From Nitrosomonas sp. UBA6494 (GTDB taxonomy: Bacteria > Pseudomonadota > Gammaproteobacteria > Burkholderiales > Nitrosomonadaceae): a DNA stretch of 8,823 bases. The stretch is taken from assembly GCA_002435335.1 (NCBI GenBank), contig DJMI01000046.1, forward strand, positions 1,038 through 9,860. Reading direction: 5' to 3'. The position numbers and the translations under genes are program-made. This document shows, piece after piece, positions 6,901-8,823 of the stretch. The notes under the pieces are model-generated. The model saw only the letters and a list, made by a program, of their open reading frames with translations, had not been told where the DNA came from and ran no database searches. Every line of letters begins with the position of its first letter. Within the stretch, counting starts at the first letter, position 1.

Positions 6901-7238
6901 ACAATATCGCATGCGATTTATCCTCTAAACAGTGCAAACCTTGCGAAGGCGGCGTGCCGCCTTTATCCGGTGCCGAGATTACCGTGTTGCTGCAGCAACT
7001 CAACGACTGGCAATTACAGGATAAGCAAATCAACAAGACCTACCATTTTAAAAATTACTATCAAACGATGGCTTTTGTAAACGCGGTGGCATGGATTTCA
7101 CACCGCGAGGATCATCACCCGGACATGCTGGTCGGCTATAATCAATGCACGATTTCATACACCACGCACGCGATCGGCGGTTTGTCCGAGAATGATTTCA
7201 TTTGCGCGGCTAAAATCGACGCATTGTTTTCAATTTGA
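6897..7238 (+). CDS. phhB: Pterin-4a-carbinolamine dehydratase (4a-hydroxytetrahydrobiopterin dehydratase)
   Basis: A 113-residue protein of the PCD/DCoH family, which dehydrates 4a-hydroxytetrahydropterin to quinonoid dihydropterin, recycling the cofactor of phenylalanine hydroxylase. The active-site signature EDHHPDMLVGYN (71-82), with H73 and H74, is intact, as is a downstream histidine (H91 in TTHAIGGLS). The N-terminal CKPCEGGVPPL segment (13-23) is common in bacterial homologues. A ribosome site AGGGG (6887-6891) sits 5 bases before the ATG, and the start overlaps the M48 stop by four bases. No phenylalanine hydroxylase gene is nearby, so its role here may be another pterin (for example molybdopterin-related), as proposed for bacteria lacking PhhA. 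Confidence 0.93.
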   Translation: MNNIACDLSSKQCKPCEGGVPPLSGAEITVLLQQLNDWQLQDKQINKTYHFKNYYQTMAFVNAVAWISHREDHHPDMLVGYNQCTISYTTHAIGGLSENDFICAAKIDALFSI

Positions 7239-8137
7239 GCGTTCGTAAACAGAAAACCGCAAAACCAGCGGAGACCTTAAGCGGACAAGTCATCGCGGCA
7301 TTCGGCAGGCACTATTCTGTAGAGGCGGAAAACGGAGAAATCGTTTCCTGCGTCATGCGCGGGAAGAAGAGCGGGGTCGCTTGCGGCGATCGGGTTGCTT
7401 ACCTGAGTGCCGCAACCGGGCAGGGCGTTATCGAAGCTATTGAACCGCGCGTATCGAAGTTGTACCGCAGCGATGCATTCAAAGAAAAAATCATAGCTGC
7501 CAACATCACTCAAGTAATCATCGTAGTTGCTTCAATTCCAAGCTTTAGCGAGGAATTGATCACTCGCTGCTTGGTCGCTGCTGAAAGCGAAAGAATCAAT
7601 GCTTTGATTGTGTTGAACAAGGCTGATTTAATTGAGTCGACGCGCGAAGCAATGGTTGCGTTATCGCTTTACCAAAACCTCGGTTATCCTGTGATTGTAC
7701 TCAGTGCATTAAGTGATGTTTCGCTGCTGCGACCTTATTTAAAAAATCATTTAAGCGTTTTCGCCGGACAATCCGGCATGGGTAAATCGACGCTACTCAA
7801 TGCGCTGATTCCACAAGCAAAACGCGCAACTGCCGAGATTTCGTTGGCCTTGGATTCTGGTTGTCATACCACCACCCACTCGCAACTTTACCGACTTGAC
7901 ACCAATAGCGCGATCATCGATTCACCCGGATTCCAAGAATTCGGCCTGAGCCACATTCCAAAAGAAAGCTTAGCGTGGGGGTTTGCTGAATTCCATCCTT
8001 ATCTCGGAGGGCACTGTAAATTCAATAACTGTCGCCACAACGGGGAGCCTGGCTGCGCTGTCGAGGCAGCGGTGCAACATGGCAAGATTCATCCTAAACG
8101 ATTAATGCATTATTGTAAATTATTGAATAACATATAG
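7235..8137 (+). CDS. rsgA: Small ribosomal subunit biogenesis GTPase RsgA
   Basis: RsgA is a circularly permuted GTPase that binds the 30S subunit late in assembly and checks decoding-centre maturation. The 300-residue protein has an N-terminal OB fold (about 14-80). The G motifs follow in permuted order: G4 NKAD (128-131), G1 GQSGMGKST (178-186), G2 HTTTH (211-215) and G3 DSPG (229-232). A C-terminal zinc knuckle has C261, C266, H268 and C274. The start is a TTG whose last two bases begin the dehydratase stop codon (TTGA). No ATG or GTG lies in frame before the OB fold, so this rare start is accepted, with expression by coupling; there is no visible ribosome site. Confidence 0.95.
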   Translation: MSVRKQKTAKPAETLSGQVIAAFGRHYSVEAENGEIVSCVMRGKKSGVACGDRVAYLSAATGQGVIEAIEPRVSKLYRSDAFKEKIIAANITQVIIVVASIPSFSEELITRCLVAAESERINALIVLNKADLIESTREAMVALSLYQNLGYPVIVLSALSDVSLLRPYLKNHLSVFAGQSGMGKSTLLNALIPQAKRATAEISLALDSGCHTTTHSQLYRLDTNSAIIDSPGFQEFGLSHIPKESLAWGFAEFHPYLGGHCKFNNCRHNGEPGCAVEAAVQHGKIHPKRLMHYCKLLNNI

Positions 8138-8164
8138 AATATTATGTCTTTTCTTCAAAAGGAA

Positions 8165-8188
8165 CCTCTCGCGTATTGCCGCGAGAGG
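8165..8188. terminator. GC-rich hairpin between convergent genes, probable terminator
   Basis: A perfect 9-bp stem, CCTCTCGCG (8165-8173) and CGCGAGAGG (8180-8188), has a 6-base loop, 28 bases after the rsgA stop. The plus-strand sequence after it is only loosely T-rich (TTGATTATTTT at about 8197-8207). On the minus strand it is followed by TTCCTTTTG. It may end transcription from both sides, but neither side has a classic uninterrupted T-run. Confidence 0.55.
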
Positions 8189-8276
8189 CTGGAAGATTGA
8201 TTATTTTGAGGAATTTGAGGGGGGGAGTGGGATTTGAGAGAAGGTTGGCTGGATAATTATTATTAATACCTATCTG

Positions 8277-8823
8277 CTAATTTCTTAATTGTTTGTATTT
8301 AAGAAACTTATCCGTTAGGAACGCAATTAACAGGAAAGTAATGATGTAGGGAATCGCTTTAAACAGCAGTTCCGTATAGTTGGTCATTTGAATCCGTAGC
8401 GGGTACTCGTAATACAAAGGAGGAACGCCTTCTCCAGTTACAAACAGCGTGTATTGACCTTCATCCAAATCAAATTGACCCTTTATGACACCGTCGGCAT
8501 GATTCGTGGAGTAAAAGCTTGCAACCGTTTCGCTGATTGCTTTACCGCTGCCTCTGACGAGTTTGACGACAATTGGCATATCTCGTAGCGCTTGATCGAC
8601 AAGATCGATAACCCAATAGGTTTCGCCTTCTTTCGGGATTTCTGAGCAATATTCAGCTTCTGGGTCATGCTGTGGCTGATAGGTGCTGAGGTGTATCATG
8701 CTGCCTGACATGTCGCGCATACAGGCATCAGTTTCTAAAGTTACCTTGCCATGTGCGGCGGCGAATCCTGAGTAAAAAGCTGCAGTGAGGATAGCAATCG
8801 ATGTCCATAATTTTATGAATTGC
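8277..8823 (-). CDS. Exported, C-terminally membrane-anchored protein of unknown function (5' end outside window)
   Basis: The reading frame is open from the stop at 8277 to the window edge (last full codon 8820-8822), so an ATG at 8720 would be an internal methionine. The upstream residues QFIKLWTSIAILTAAFYSGF followed by AAAHGKVTL form a clear signal peptide, which means the true start lies just beyond 8823. Probable cleavage at AAA/HGK leaves histidine as the first mature residue. It is followed by ETDACMRDMSGSMIHLSTYQ and, 14 residues on, AEYCSEIP. The middle is a beta-rich, periplasm-type domain (QFDLDEGQYTLFVTGEG). Near the C-terminus is one membrane segment (about AIPYIITFLLIAFLT) with a basic tail KFLKYKQLRN. 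I do not recognise a named family. The two cysteines and the Met/His near the N-terminus suggest a disulphide or a metal site; that is inference. Confidence 0.8.
   Translation of the reverse strand, partial: QFIKLWTSIAILTAAFYSGFAAAHGKVTLETDACMRDMSGSMIHLSTYQPQHDPEAEYCSEIPKEGETYWVIDLVDQALRDMPIVVKLVRGSGKAISETVASFYSTNHADGVIKGQFDLDEGQYTLFVTGEGVPPLYYEYPLRIQMTNYTELLFKAIPYIITFLLIAFLTDKFLKYKQLRN

Overview
The window looks like an ordinary chromosomal housekeeping region of a Gram-negative proteobacterium, most likely a betaproteobacterium. The evidence is the gene order ftsY-ftsE-ftsX-rpoH with an M16 peptidase gene next to ftsY, and an orn gene divergent from an M48 peptidase-pterin dehydratase-rsgA cluster. 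Base composition is moderate, with many A/T-rich third positions. Together with the exported protein at the right edge this suggests a Nitrosomonas-like lineage, but that is an inference from memory of gene order and was not tested.

Left part (1-2903, minus strand): ftsY (SRP receptor), ftsE and ftsX (divisome ABC complex) are tightly packed and followed by the 5' end of rpoH (heat-shock sigma factor), which leaves the window at base 1. The 97-base gap between ftsX and rpoH holds a near-perfect CIRCE operator (229-255). It fills the space between a good -35 and -10, so rpoH appears to have its own HrcA-repressible promoter.

Middle (2904-5548): divergent from ftsY is an exported M16 zinc peptidase (HVLEH motif). 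Its usual tandem M16 partner is not next to it. Facing it is a small exported, His-rich protein with two EF-hands. A long-loop hairpin separates the two convergent genes. Upstream of the EF-hand gene are two abutting palindromes and a match to an RpoE (sigma-E) type promoter. Next comes orn (oligoribonuclease), also on the minus strand.

Right part (5549-8137, plus strand): a membrane M48 (Ste24/CAAX-type) peptidase, a pterin-4a-carbinolamine dehydratase and the ribosome-assembly GTPase RsgA overlap by 4 bases at each junction (ATGA, TTGA), so they are very probably one translationally coupled transcript.

Right edge (8138-8823): after a 9-bp GC-rich hairpin and a purine-rich stretch there is a minus-strand gene for an exported, C-terminally membrane-anchored protein of unknown function. 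Its start lies beyond the window. Its predicted mature N-terminus is histidine, and Cys, Met and His residues follow closely, which makes it a candidate periplasmic metal-binding protein.

No RNA genes, CRISPR arrays, insertion sequences, prophage genes or defence systems were seen. The most informative signals are regulatory: the CIRCE operator at rpoH and the promoter region of the EF-hand gene. The two uncharacterised exported proteins come next.
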